Shown one piece after another: positions 52,335-60,920 of a DNA stretch of 64,000 bases; within the stretch, counting starts at the first letter, position 1; each line of letters starts with the position of its first letter. A model generated the notes under the pieces. It saw only the letters and a list, made by a program, of their open reading frames with translations, had not been told where the DNA came from and ran no database searches. The translations under genes were made by a program, and so were the position numbers. The stretch covers positions 186,001 through 250,000 of the forward strand of contig CAZMGV010000004.1 in the NCBI GenBank assembly GCA_964565925.1. The letters run 5' to 3'. Origin of the DNA: CAZMGV01 sp964565925. GTDB taxonomy: Bacteria; JAGRBM01; JAHCIT01.

Positions 52335-54251
52335 CTATTTGATCCCGTAGCGCGCGATCTTTTTCATGAAGCCCTGACGGGAGAAACCGAGCATCTCGGC
52401 GGCGCGGGTACGGTTGCCGCCGGTGGCAATGAGCGTTTCCTGCAGGATCTCTTTCTCGCGCTGCTCGAGCAGCCCCTTGAGCGTGCCGGTGGCGCGTTCC
52501 TCGGTCGAATCGCCCGTCACGATATCCCCGGCGACGCGGTCGGAGAGGTGCTCGACGCCGATCTCCCTGCCGCCGTCCAGGTTGATAACCACCCGCTGCA
52601 TCTCGTTCTCGAGTTCGCGGACGTTACCCGGCCAGGCATACGACAGGACCGCCTTGCGGGCCTCCGCCGACAGCACCGGCGCGGGCTTGCCGTTTTCGCG
52701 GGAGATCTTCTGGAGAAAATGCTCGGCCAGCAGCAGCGCGTCCTCGCCCCGCTCCCGCAGCGGCGGGATCTTCACCGGGAATACGCTGAGCCGGTAAAAC
52801 AGGTCTTCGCGGAACCGGCCCGACTTCACCTCGGTCTCCAGGTTCTTGTTCGACGCGCTCACGATCCTGACGCCCACCTTGCGGGTTTCCGTGGAACCGA
52901 CCGGCGTCACCTCGCCTTCCTGCAGCACGCGCAGCAGTTTTACCTGCATGGAGGGGGGCATGTCGCCCACCTCGTCCAGAAACAGCGTGCCGCCGTCGCA
53001 GATCTCGAAGAGTCCCTTCTTGTCGGCGACGGCTCCGGTGAACGAACCCTTCATGTGGCCGAACAGTTCGCTCTCCAGCAGATTTTCCGGCATGGCGGCG
53101 CAATTGACGGCCCGGAACTCGCCCGTACTCGCCCGCACGCCGCCGAAGTGGATGGCGCGGGCAACGAGTTCTTTGCCCGTACCGGTTTCGCCCTCGATCA
53201 GCACGGTCGTGTCGCTGGCGATCACCTTGCGGACCTTCTCGAACACCGCCTGCATGGCCGGCGAACCGCCGACGATGTCCCCGATCGACCGGCCGAAGTG
53301 CGACCGCCAGTAGGTGTTTTCTTCCGACAGCTTTTCGGCCTTGTTCTGGAGCTGGGAGATCAGTTCCAGGTTTTCCACGACCCGGGAGGTCATGCCCGCG
53401 AACACCACCAGCAGGTCGAGGTCGCGTTCGTCGAACGCGCGGGCTTCGGTCTTGTTGTCGATCTGGATAATGGCCCTGAACTCGCCCTGGCTCATCAGCG
53501 GCGCGCACATGCAGCTCAAAATCCGGGATGCCGCCACTGAACCTGCCGTCGGGAACCGCGACGGCACGTCCTCCACCAGCAGGCATTCTTTACGGGCGGC
53601 CATCTGCTCGAGCAGCGACCTTGAGAGAATGAACGGCTCCTGCACCGCGCCGTTGGCCATCTTGGAGATAACCGCTTCGTACCGCTTGCGCTTGTTCTTC
53701 ACCAGCACGGTCACCCGGGACGCCTTCTCGAAGGCGGCGATCGCCACGTCCGCCACCGCCTCGCAGGCTTCGGCGGGGGTCCGGGTGGCTTCGAGCTGCC
53801 GCCAGAGGCGGTACACCTGCCCCAGAGCTACGCTGTCCCGGCCGATACGGCTGTCGACCGTCGTCACATCCTTGGTCGACCGGACCGCCAGAACCGTACG
53901 GGACTCGTCGCCGGGGTCCGAATCCACGACCGGGGTGTTCAGGATGACCCGGATCGATTCGTCCGACTTGGCCCCGCCCAGGGTAAAGATGTCGCCGGGG
54001 AATATCTCCACCCGTTCGTCCCGGAACACCCGGTCCCGGCCCTCCCGGGTGACCACAGAGCCGTTCGTGGACTGAAGATCGGAATAGAAGATCCGGTCGC
54101 CCGAGACGAAAATCTGGGCGTGTTCCCCTGAAATGAAGGGATTGTCGATAACGAGGTCGTTCGAGGGGCGGCGGCCGAGCAGAACGGTATCCCGCTCGAT
54201 CTCGACGGCGTCCCCCTTCCGTTGACCTGAAACGAATTCGATACGGATCAT
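52335..54251 (-). CDS. Sigma-54 activator with FHA and GAF domains
   Basis: 638 residues. An N-terminal FHA domain (about 1-95; LLGRRPSNDLVIDNPFISGEH, SDLQSTNGS) binds phosphothreonine. A GAF-like domain (about 145-300) follows, then an AAA+ sigma-54 domain. Walker A GETGTGKE is at 354-361; the sigma-54-contacting loop is GSFTGA (402-407) instead of GAFTGA, a tolerated change; LFLDEVGDMP is Walker B. A Fis-type helix-turn-helix closes the protein (about 595-636, GGNRTRAAEMLGFSRQGF). The FHA layout links Ser/Thr kinase signalling to sigma-54 promoters, as in myxobacteria. Target genes are unknown; no kinase gene is adjacent. Confidence 0.93.
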   Translation of the reverse strand: MIRIEFVSGQRKGDAVEIERDTVLLGRRPSNDLVIDNPFISGEHAQIFVSGDRIFYSDLQSTNGSVVTREGRDRVFRDERVEIFPGDIFTLGGAKSDESIRVILNTPVVDSDPGDESRTVLAVRSTKDVTTVDSRIGRDSVALGQVYRLWRQLEATRTPAEACEAVADVAIAAFEKASRVTVLVKNKRKRYEAVISKMANGAVQEPFILSRSLLEQMAARKECLLVEDVPSRFPTAGSVAASRILSCMCAPLMSQGEFRAIIQIDNKTEARAFDERDLDLLVVFAGMTSRVVENLELISQLQNKAEKLSEENTYWRSHFGRSIGDIVGGSPAMQAVFEKVRKVIASDTTVLIEGETGTGKELVARAIHFGGVRASTGEFRAVNCAAMPENLLESELFGHMKGSFTGAVADKKGLFEICDGGTLFLDEVGDMPPSMQVKLLRVLQEGEVTPVGSTETRKVGVRIVSASNKNLETEVKSGRFREDLFYRLSVFPVKIPPLRERGEDALLLAEHFLQKISRENGKPAPVLSAEARKAVLSYAWPGNVRELENEMQRVVINLDGGREIGVEHLSDRVAGDIVTGDSTEERATGTLKGLLEQREKEILQETLIATGGNRTRAAEMLGFSRQGFMKKIARYGIK

Positions 54252-54472
54252 AACCAGACCTGTTTGATAGCCGGATTAACCGATGGAGGTAAGGGCCACA
54301 TCTATTTACCGGCGTAACTAATTGAAACTACTGATTAATATTAAACCCGGCACATCCCAGTTGCCGAGGGGGGTCCCTTTTATTAGATTGCTTTCATCCC
54401 GGGGCCGGTGGCTGCGGGTCTTTGTTTTCTAACACAGTGCGCCACCGGCTAGGACATCCAAAACCAACCACC

Positions 54473-55333
54473 TTGAAACTTAAATCCCTCAACTACCCGC
54501 TTTTGAAGAAGGCTATCGACCTCTACGTCGAGAAGGCCTACCCGACCCGCATTGTGCCCGAGCGCCTGCTGAACCAGCTCGAACTGCGCGGTCTGGACAG
54601 GAAAAGCTCCTGGAAAGAGATCGTCGCCTGGCCCGAATGGGAGTGTAGCCCCCCCAAAGCCACCCCTTCCGAAATCCGCCGTCTCCAGCTCCGCCTCGGC
54701 AACCATACCTACCCCCACATGAAGCTGTCCCTGGACCGGGTCTCCGACACGGAAGAGTTCATCTGGAGCGTCGACACCCACGATCAGCGGCTGCTCGAAT
54801 CGCCCGGCGGGTCGGAAAAATACCGGAAGCTCCAGGAAGAGAACGAGAAATACCGGTCCGAAATCGAAAACGCCTGGACCACCGCCGCGATCTCGACCCA
54901 GAAGAGCTATTCCGAGGAAGTGCAGGAAAGCACTCCGCCGCCCTCCAAGCCCCCCCGCGCCGACGCCGCCAAGGCGCTCCTCATCGACGATGACGACGAA
55001 ATCCTCTCGATGGAGAAGGTCATCCTCGAGCGCGACGGATTCCGGGTGTTCACCGCCCACGACTGCACCGAGGCGATGACCCACTGGGAAGCGGAAAAAC
55101 CGTTCGACATCTGCCTGATCGACGTGATGATGCGCGACCGCACGGGGCTGGACCTGGTCAGCGAACTCAAGAAAAGCCACGGGCTCACCTGCCCGGTGGC
55201 TTTTATCACCGCCATGCTCGATCCGCCGGTGAAGCCCGAGAAGAACCTCGCCGTCATCAAGAAGCCCTTTGACTCACGCGAACTGCTCCGCACGGTCCAC
55301 TCCCTCATGGAAGGAAAGGACCCGCGCGCGTAA
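54473..55333 (+). CDS. Receiver protein with an unknown N-terminal domain
   Basis: 286 residues from TTG 54473 (MKLKSLNYPLLKKAIDLYV). Residues 1-150 form a domain I do not recognise, with a helical start (IVPERLLNQLELRG), a basic middle (IRRLQLRLGNHTYPHMKLSL) and an aromatic end (EEFIWSVDTHDQRL). After a Pro/Ser linker, residues about 165-286 are a receiver with phospho-acceptor Asp217 in CLIDVMMRDRTG and Lys263 before a proline. Output-first order is unusual for a response regulator. The start is uncertain: TTG 54422 and GTG 54437 are in frame. It lies divergent from the sigma-54 activator, and its stop abuts the alcohol dehydrogenase start. Confidence 0.78.
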   Translation: MKLKSLNYPLLKKAIDLYVEKAYPTRIVPERLLNQLELRGLDRKSSWKEIVAWPEWECSPPKATPSEIRRLQLRLGNHTYPHMKLSLDRVSDTEEFIWSVDTHDQRLLESPGGSEKYRKLQEENEKYRSEIENAWTTAAISTQKSYSEEVQESTPPPSKPPRADAAKALLIDDDDEILSMEKVILERDGFRVFTAHDCTEAMTHWEAEKPFDICLIDVMMRDRTGLDLVSELKKSHGLTCPVAFITAMLDPPVKPEKNLAVIKKPFDSRELLRTVHSLMEGKDPRA

Positions 55334-56500
55334 ATGAGCCCGCTCAGTCTCTCCGATAAACTCCGTTACCGAACCTACATGCCCACCCGCGTCACCTGCG
55401 CGGCCGGCGCCTCCGAGAAAGTGGCCCGGTTCGCCGCCGACTGCGGCATCACCAAAGCCATCCTCGTTTCGGATAAAGGCCTTTCCGCGCTGGCCGAAAA
55501 AATCGCCACGCTGCTGGGTCCGCTCCACGCCTGCACGTTTCTGGACGTGGAACCCGATACCGGCGTCACGATCATCGACGCGGCGGCCGAACTGGCCCGC
55601 AGGCACGGCGCCGACGGCGTCGTGAGCCTTGGAGGCGGGTCCGTTATCGACACGGCCAAGGGTGTCGCGGTCGCGCTGAAAAAAGGCGGCTCGATCCGCC
55701 CGTGGCTTGGCACCAGTACGCTGAAGGGCGAGAAAACCGCCCCCCACCTCTCGATCCCCACCACCGCCGGCACCGGCAGCGAATGTACGCCTGCGGCCGT
55801 CGTCAAGGACGGCGCGGCCAAGCTGATCCTGTGGGACGACTCGGTCTACCCGGCGGCGGCGATCCTCGATCCGCTGCTGACGATCAAACTTCCCAAGACG
55901 CTCACCGCCGCCACCGGCATGGACGCACTCACCCACGCCATCGAGGCGGTACACTCGGTTTCAAACGGCCCCTCCACCGACGCGCTCGCGTTCCATGCGA
56001 TCGAACTCATTGGCGCGAACCTGCGCGAGACGGTCCACAAGGGCGACAGCGTGGAAGGCCGCATGAGCCTGCTGGTGGCGTCGAACCTTGCCGGTCAGGC
56101 GATTGCGAACGCGTTCCTGGGCTCGGTCCACGCGCTGGCCCACTCGGTCGGCGCGCACGCCCGCGTCCACCACGGCACCGCCAATGCGATCATCCTGCCC
56201 CATGTGATGCAGCAGAATTTACGCCTCAAGCCTGACCCCTGCGCCGAACGGTACGCACTGGTGGGCCGCGCGCTCCGCGTGCCGCCCGGCGACGCCCACG
56301 AGACCGCACTCCGGGCGATCCAGCGCTGCCAGACCCTGCTGCTCGAAACCGCGCTCCCCACGCGCCTCCGCGATGCCGGCGTCAAAGCCGATCAGAAGGC
56401 CGAGATCATCAGGGGCGCCATGGACGACATCTCCCACAAGTCGAACCCGCTCCCCATGACCCCTGAACTGTTCGCCCAGCTGTTCGACGCAGCGTGGTGA
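55334..56500 (+). CDS. Iron-containing alcohol dehydrogenase
   Basis: 388 residues, a group III metal-dependent alcohol dehydrogenase. The NAD-binding half has GGGSVIDTAKGVA and TIPTTAGTGSE-like PTTAGTGSECTPAAV. The metal-binding half has MDALTHAIEAVHS and HALAHSVGAHARVHHGTANAI, which supply the Asp and three His ligands. It interconverts alcohols and aldehydes; substrate is open. The ATG follows the receiver stop directly (TAAATG), so the two are probably one operon and the receiver may regulate or accompany it. Confidence 0.92.
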   Translation: MSPLSLSDKLRYRTYMPTRVTCAAGASEKVARFAADCGITKAILVSDKGLSALAEKIATLLGPLHACTFLDVEPDTGVTIIDAAAELARRHGADGVVSLGGGSVIDTAKGVAVALKKGGSIRPWLGTSTLKGEKTAPHLSIPTTAGTGSECTPAAVVKDGAAKLILWDDSVYPAAAILDPLLTIKLPKTLTAATGMDALTHAIEAVHSVSNGPSTDALAFHAIELIGANLRETVHKGDSVEGRMSLLVASNLAGQAIANAFLGSVHALAHSVGAHARVHHGTANAIILPHVMQQNLRLKPDPCAERYALVGRALRVPPGDAHETALRAIQRCQTLLLETALPTRLRDAGVKADQKAEIIRGAMDDISHKSNPLPMTPELFAQLFDAAW

Positions 56501-56530
56501 TTTCGACAGCGCGTTCAGCAACAGTCCTGC

Positions 56531-57286
56531 ATGCACTCCCGCTGTTCACTGGCGTCTTTTCTTAGCCTCGCACTCCTGCTGGCCGCTCCCGCCTGCATCC
56601 TCAAACCAGTGGTGAAGCCGGTCGGCAAGGTTGGCAAATGGAGTTGGTCCGCTATCGCCAAGCCTCCGCTGTTCAGGCACGGCAAGAAATATTTCATCCC
56701 GGTCTGGCCGCCGTTACTGCCGGAGGGCACGGCCAAAAAAACAGTCCGCGTCACGGTGAAGGCGACGCGCCTATTGAACGGCGAGCCCGTCTCCGGCCTC
56801 TACTACGACAGTATCCCCGTGCAGGCGGCCGCCGAAGAAGAAGTCTTGAAGGCTTACCGGGAGTCGCAGCTTTTCAGCGAAGTGGTTGCGGGAGCCACCC
56901 CGGCTGAACTGAACGCGGAGGTAACTGTCACCGTCATCTCCGACTGGGGCTTTTATACGAACAGCTCGCGCTACACGGGCGGCCTCGTGCCCGGCGGCGC
57001 GGAAGAGATTTACCGCGTCCAGACGAAGCTAACCGACGGGGCCGGTAAACCGCTCGGCGACTACAGCTCCGAGGAACGGCCCACCTACGTCCGCACCCCG
57101 AGGTTCCAGAGCTTCACCGACCCGTTCGAGTTCGACGTGCTGAGTACGGCGAGCGTCGGCAAGAAGATCATCTTCGATCTCAACCGCGAGATCCTGTATT
57201 CGGTCTTCAGCGACCACGCAGTGTATCCGCTGCCGCCGAAGGTTGAGACGGCACCGGAGAGCGCTCCGGCACCCGTCACACCCTGA
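56531..57286 (+). CDS. Lipoprotein, member of a local paralogous pair
   Basis: 251 residues. The signal peptide ends in a lipobox-like LAAPAC. The mature protein has a hydrophobic segment with PLFRHGKKYFIP, then a beta-rich domain. Conserved blocks shared with the next gene are GLYYDSIPVQAAAEE, SQLFSEV, VTVTVISDWGFYTNSS, GGAEEIYRVQTKLTDGAGKP and SVGKKIIFDLNREIL. The pattern (an envelope beta domain with a helix pair) resembles uncharacterised periplasmic lipoproteins; I cannot assign a role. ATG 56531 lies 30 nt after the alcohol dehydrogenase stop. Confidence 0.78.
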   Translation: MHSRCSLASFLSLALLLAAPACILKPVVKPVGKVGKWSWSAIAKPPLFRHGKKYFIPVWPPLLPEGTAKKTVRVTVKATRLLNGEPVSGLYYDSIPVQAAAEEEVLKAYRESQLFSEVVAGATPAELNAEVTVTVISDWGFYTNSSRYTGGLVPGGAEEIYRVQTKLTDGAGKPLGDYSSEERPTYVRTPRFQSFTDPFEFDVLSTASVGKKIIFDLNREILYSVFSDHAVYPLPPKVETAPESAPAPVTP

Positions 57287-57374
57287 ACGGCGATGGGTAA
57301 AATCCCGGTTACTTTCGATTAATCATCCTGTATTTCGATGGATTGGTACGCCGGTTACGGTTAGATTTTTCACT

Positions 57375-59399
57375 ATGCAAAACGCCCGTCGCCGCCCGTG
57401 GTTCCGGTCCGCAGTATGTATTGTGCTCATCTGTTCGCTCTGCGCGTGCGCGGCGAAACCGGCGCAGAATCGGGTAGAACTCGAATATCCGCTGAGCGAC
57501 GCCGGGCCAGACGTTTCAGCACCACCCGAATCCAAAGACGATCTCAAGCTGCAGCAGACGGCAGTTATGGGCCCAGATCCCTCCGAATTTATCGTACTAT
57601 ACGCTGCAGCCGCTGTGTATTACGCCACAAAAGCGCGCAATGTGGTATTGGGCACGGGTTACGGAATCTATACGATATTCGCCAAAGCCCCGCTGTTCCG
57701 GCGCGGCAAAAAACTGAATGTATTGAAGTGGCCTATCCAGCTTGAGGCAGACACCGTGAAAAAGTCGGTCCGCGTGTCGGTCCATGCCACGCGCCTTCTT
57801 AATGGCCAGCCGGTCAAGGGGCTCTACTACGACAGTATCCCGGTGCAGGCGGCGGCAGAGGAACAGGTTCTGAAAGCCTTCCGGCAATCACAACTCTTCA
57901 GCGACGTTATTCCAGGAAACGATGCCGATACTCCCGCAGACCTGAACGCCGATGTCACTGTGACGGTTATCTCGGACTGGGGCGTTTATACGAACTGTTC
58001 CCGTTTCTCGGGCGGCCTCATTCCCGGCGGCACCGAAGAGGTCTACCGCGTCCAGACGAAACTGACCGATGCGGCAGGGAAACCCGCCGGTGAATATTCA
58101 TTCGAGGAACGTCCGACCTATATCCGTAGCTTAAGGCTCCAGACCTTTACCGATCCGCTGGAGTTCAACGTCCTGAGCACAGCAAGCGTCGGCAAGGAAA
58201 TCCTGTTCGACCTCAACCGGGAAGTTCTGTTTTCGGTCTACAGCGGCAATCTGGTGTATCCGGCGCCGCCAACGACAGAGCCGGCGCCAATGGTCGAGCC
58301 GGTTCCGGTGTCTCCCGCGACGACCACGAAACAACCTGCCGAACCGGCTGCCCGGCCTAACCCGCCGGCAGAAACCGGTTCGTCTCCTGCCTCTCCTGCC
58401 TCTCCTGGTACCCCCGCCATACCGGCAGCTCCCTCAACCGGAGAGCCCGGACCCGATCTGTCCTTTCTTCAGATCGACATGGCGGAATTTCCGGTTGGCG
58501 ACCAGCCCGGTCCGACCTTTCCGACTCCGTCGATGTCTCGATCACGTCTGGTGGTCCAGATTCCCGGGATAAAAAAGACTCTTCTCGACCTGAAGGCCGA
58601 GCCGAAAACGCGAGAGCCTCCGGGGGTAGTCAGGCTGGACCGCACAGAGGTCACCGTCGAGCAGTACGGACTTTGTGTGAAAGCGGGCAGGTGCAACCCG
58701 CCGGACCGCCAGGGAACCGATTGCAACTACGGCCGGCAGGACCGCCTGAATCATCCCGTAAATTGCGTCGCCCTCTATCAGGCGGAAGATTTCTGCAAAT
58801 GGTCGGGACGGCGCCTGCCGACCGAGACGGAATGGCAACAGGCCGCTCGCGGGAATGACCGCCGGACTTATCCGTGGGGCAGTAACGACGCGGCCTGCGA
58901 ACGGGCGGTCTTCAACCCGGCGGCCGGAGGATGCGAGAGCAAAGGCACCGCGCCCGTCTGTTCGAAACCGCTGGGGAATACGCCCGAGGGTATCTGCGAT
59001 CTGGCGGGCAACGTGCGGGAGTGGACCTCGGACCTGTACTACGGAGAAGAGTTCGAGGCCCGGGGCAGCCCGGTTATCCGGGGCGGATCCTGGAAAACAA
59101 CCCTGACCGACCGGCTTCACACGGATTTTCCAGATCACGGTGACTCGACTTTCCGGGGTGACGAAAGCGTCGGATTCCGATGTGCGCTCACGCCACCGAA
59201 AGTTGACCCGCCACCAAAGACGGGGCTGATACCGACGACGGGGCCGGCGCCCAAAGCCGAGCCGGGACCGGCGGAGGATTCATCGTCGCAGAAGCCCTAT
59301 TACGAGTGCAAAGAGTTCAACAGTTGCATCGAGAACATATATAAGCATTTCAACCATAATAATGACCACGAGTACCATAACAGCGGCGTCTATAACTGA
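57375..59399 (+). CDS. Lipoprotein fused to a formylglycine-enzyme-like (SUMF1) domain
   Basis: 674 residues. Signal and lipobox (SLCAC) are followed by the same beta domain as the preceding gene (about 100-285), then a Pro/Ala/Thr linker (about 290-395), then an FGE-sulfatase-type domain (about 418-605). The FGE-like domain has VVRLDRTEVTVEQYG, RLPTETEWQQAARG, YPWG, DLAGNVREWTSD, RGGSW and GFRC. The catalytic cysteine pair expected just after RGGS(Y/W) is missing (KTTLTDRLHT), so it is probably a binding module, not a sulfatase-activating enzyme. The tail (about 625-674) is Pro-rich, then rich in Asn and His (KHFNHNNDHEYHN). ATG 57375 begins the signal peptide. Confidence 0.85.
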   Translation: MQNARRRPWFRSAVCIVLICSLCACAAKPAQNRVELEYPLSDAGPDVSAPPESKDDLKLQQTAVMGPDPSEFIVLYAAAAVYYATKARNVVLGTGYGIYTIFAKAPLFRRGKKLNVLKWPIQLEADTVKKSVRVSVHATRLLNGQPVKGLYYDSIPVQAAAEEQVLKAFRQSQLFSDVIPGNDADTPADLNADVTVTVISDWGVYTNCSRFSGGLIPGGTEEVYRVQTKLTDAAGKPAGEYSFEERPTYIRSLRLQTFTDPLEFNVLSTASVGKEILFDLNREVLFSVYSGNLVYPAPPTTEPAPMVEPVPVSPATTTKQPAEPAARPNPPAETGSSPASPASPGTPAIPAAPSTGEPGPDLSFLQIDMAEFPVGDQPGPTFPTPSMSRSRLVVQIPGIKKTLLDLKAEPKTREPPGVVRLDRTEVTVEQYGLCVKAGRCNPPDRQGTDCNYGRQDRLNHPVNCVALYQAEDFCKWSGRRLPTETEWQQAARGNDRRTYPWGSNDAACERAVFNPAAGGCESKGTAPVCSKPLGNTPEGICDLAGNVREWTSDLYYGEEFEARGSPVIRGGSWKTTLTDRLHTDFPDHGDSTFRGDESVGFRCALTPPKVDPPPKTGLIPTTGPAPKAEPGPAEDSSSQKPYYECKEFNSCIENIYKHFNHNNDHEYHNSGVYN

Positions 59400-59527
59400 G
59401 AGAAGATCGCCTCCGCCTGCAGCCGAAGCGCCAGCCCATTAACCGCTTTTAAAACCTGAATGACATTTCATCGGCCGGTGTGATCCCGCCCACCTTACCG
59501 GCACGGGCCGCGGCGTATCACGGAGGG

Positions 59528-59851
59528 ATGAAACAGTTCATCCTTCTTTTGACGATCATGTGTATCTCCGGCTGCGATCTGCTCATCACGGCGATGATCT
59601 GCACCGAGAGCTATTCGATAGACGAATCCGACAGCTGCCCGGCGAGCGAACCGTACGAGTGCAGCGAGGACGGTTCCTGTTACTCGACCTACGAAGACGC
59701 CGACGGTTCCTGCTCGGAGATAGCGTCCATCGCTGAGGACGAGTGCTGGATGGAGTACGGCGACTCCGACAGCGGAAGCAGCGAAGGGGGCAGCACCACT
59801 ACCGGCGACGGCGGTGAGACGGAAACTTATAGTGCCCGTAAAGACGTGTGA
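59528..59851 (+). CDS. Small Cys-rich acidic lipoprotein
   Basis: 107 residues. A short lipoprotein signal (MKQFILLLTIMCISGC) leads to a very acidic chain with six further cysteines (ICTES, DSCPA, YECSE, GSCYS, GSCSE, DECWM), enough for three disulfides, and a Ser/Gly/Thr-rich end (GSSEGGSTTTGDGGE). No family recognised; surface-exposed binding or structural roles are possible. ATG 59528 has GGAGGG immediately upstream, closer than usual. GTG 59480 is in frame but would bury the signal peptide. Confidence 0.7.
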   Translation: MKQFILLLTIMCISGCDLLITAMICTESYSIDESDSCPASEPYECSEDGSCYSTYEDADGSCSEIASIAEDECWMEYGDSDSGSSEGGSTTTGDGGETETYSARKDV

Positions 59852-59911
59852 CGGGACGGCACGCCCGTGCTACTTTCGCAGTTCAAGCGGTTTTCCGAAG
59901 GAGTCGTTCAG

Positions 59912-60766
59912 ATGGCACGAATAATGGTAGCGATCGCCTGCGGGGTGCTGCTGCAAGGATGCATGCTGGTGACGTTCGTGCACGAGCCGGTCAAAAAGCT
60001 GAGTCAGCCGATGGCTGTTCCAGACCCACTGCCCGTCATCGCATTCAAATTCGCGCACAAGCACACGATTGACGGGCGGGAATACTGCCTGGGGTGCGAT
60101 TCCGGTACCACATTATCTGGACAAATGGCGATCGATTCCTGGGACCGGGTGAAAGGGAACTACCCCATTCTTGAGAATGCGAAGGAAGAACCTCCAAGGC
60201 CGGAATTCTTCACCCGATCCTCGCCGCCCGAAACCTTTCGCCGAAACGGGCCGACACCGCCGGGTGCGATGGGACCGCCTGTGCGTATATGGCGAACCCG
60301 AAGCGCAACGGACGAATACATTGAGACCCTAAAACCTGACTACGTTTTGCATCTGGCGACAGAGGTCCCGGAAAAGGGAGAGGCAGAGATGTATGTCATA
60401 TCACTTATCTTCTTGTACTTGTTTCCCGGATTTACGGAATCCGGCTTCACCGTGGATGCGACACTTACGACGCCGGACGGAAACACGGTGATCGCAAAGG
60501 GGGCATCAAAGCGGCGAATCAACGTACTTACGTGGCTTCCACTGCTGTTTATCGCACCGTTTGCCAGTCCTTCCGAGTCCGACCTAAAGGCATTCTGCGA
60601 TGAGGTCTACACGGATGCCCTCAACCAGCTCTCTAACAACTACAAGAGTTATCTCGCCAAGAATCCGCCAAAGGCCGAGCCACCTGCGCAACCCGCCTCA
60701 CAACCACCTGCGCAACCCGCCTCACAACCGCCAGCCCAACCCGCCGCAGCTCCGGCGATGCAATAG
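59912..60766 (+). CDS. Lipoprotein of the second paralogous pair, first copy
   Basis: 284 residues. Signal MARIMVAIACGVLLQGC with lipid cysteine Cys17. The mature protein has blocks shared with the next gene: VIAFKFAHKHTIDGRE, a CxxC (CLGC), AIDSWDRVK, LKPDYVLHL, ATLTTPDGNTVIAKG and WLPLLFIAPFASPS, ending YTDALNQLSNNYKSYLAKNPPK. A hydrophobic stretch (about 165-180, YVISLIFLYLFPGF) is central. The C-terminus is a Pro/Gln/Ala repeat (PPAQPASQ) encoded by a tandem DNA repeat. AAGGAG lies nine bases before ATG 59912. Function unknown. Confidence 0.75.
   Translation: MARIMVAIACGVLLQGCMLVTFVHEPVKKLSQPMAVPDPLPVIAFKFAHKHTIDGREYCLGCDSGTTLSGQMAIDSWDRVKGNYPILENAKEEPPRPEFFTRSSPPETFRRNGPTPPGAMGPPVRIWRTRSATDEYIETLKPDYVLHLATEVPEKGEAEMYVISLIFLYLFPGFTESGFTVDATLTTPDGNTVIAKGASKRRINVLTWLPLLFIAPFASPSESDLKAFCDEVYTDALNQLSNNYKSYLAKNPPKAEPPAQPASQPPAQPASQPPAQPAAAPAMQ
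60650..60747 (+). repeat. Pro/Gln/Ala tail repeat, copy 1
   Basis: 98 bp at the 3' end of the first lipoprotein gene. It is nearly identical to 61662-61735 in the next gene, except that it has one extra 24-bp unit encoding PPAQPASQ. The sequence just upstream in the two genes has diverged much more. Confidence 0.85.
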
Positions 60767-60920
60767 GGCTCACCCTCTGGATTCGGCCTGCGGACGCCCG
60801 CATAATGGAAGGTGTGATGGACGCCCCCGCCCCGCCAGCGGTCACTCGCCGAGGCCGTTAGCCGGATGCTGCCGCACCGTGCTAACTGCGCGGCAACGAC
60901 GGATATTCGGAGGAGCCCCG

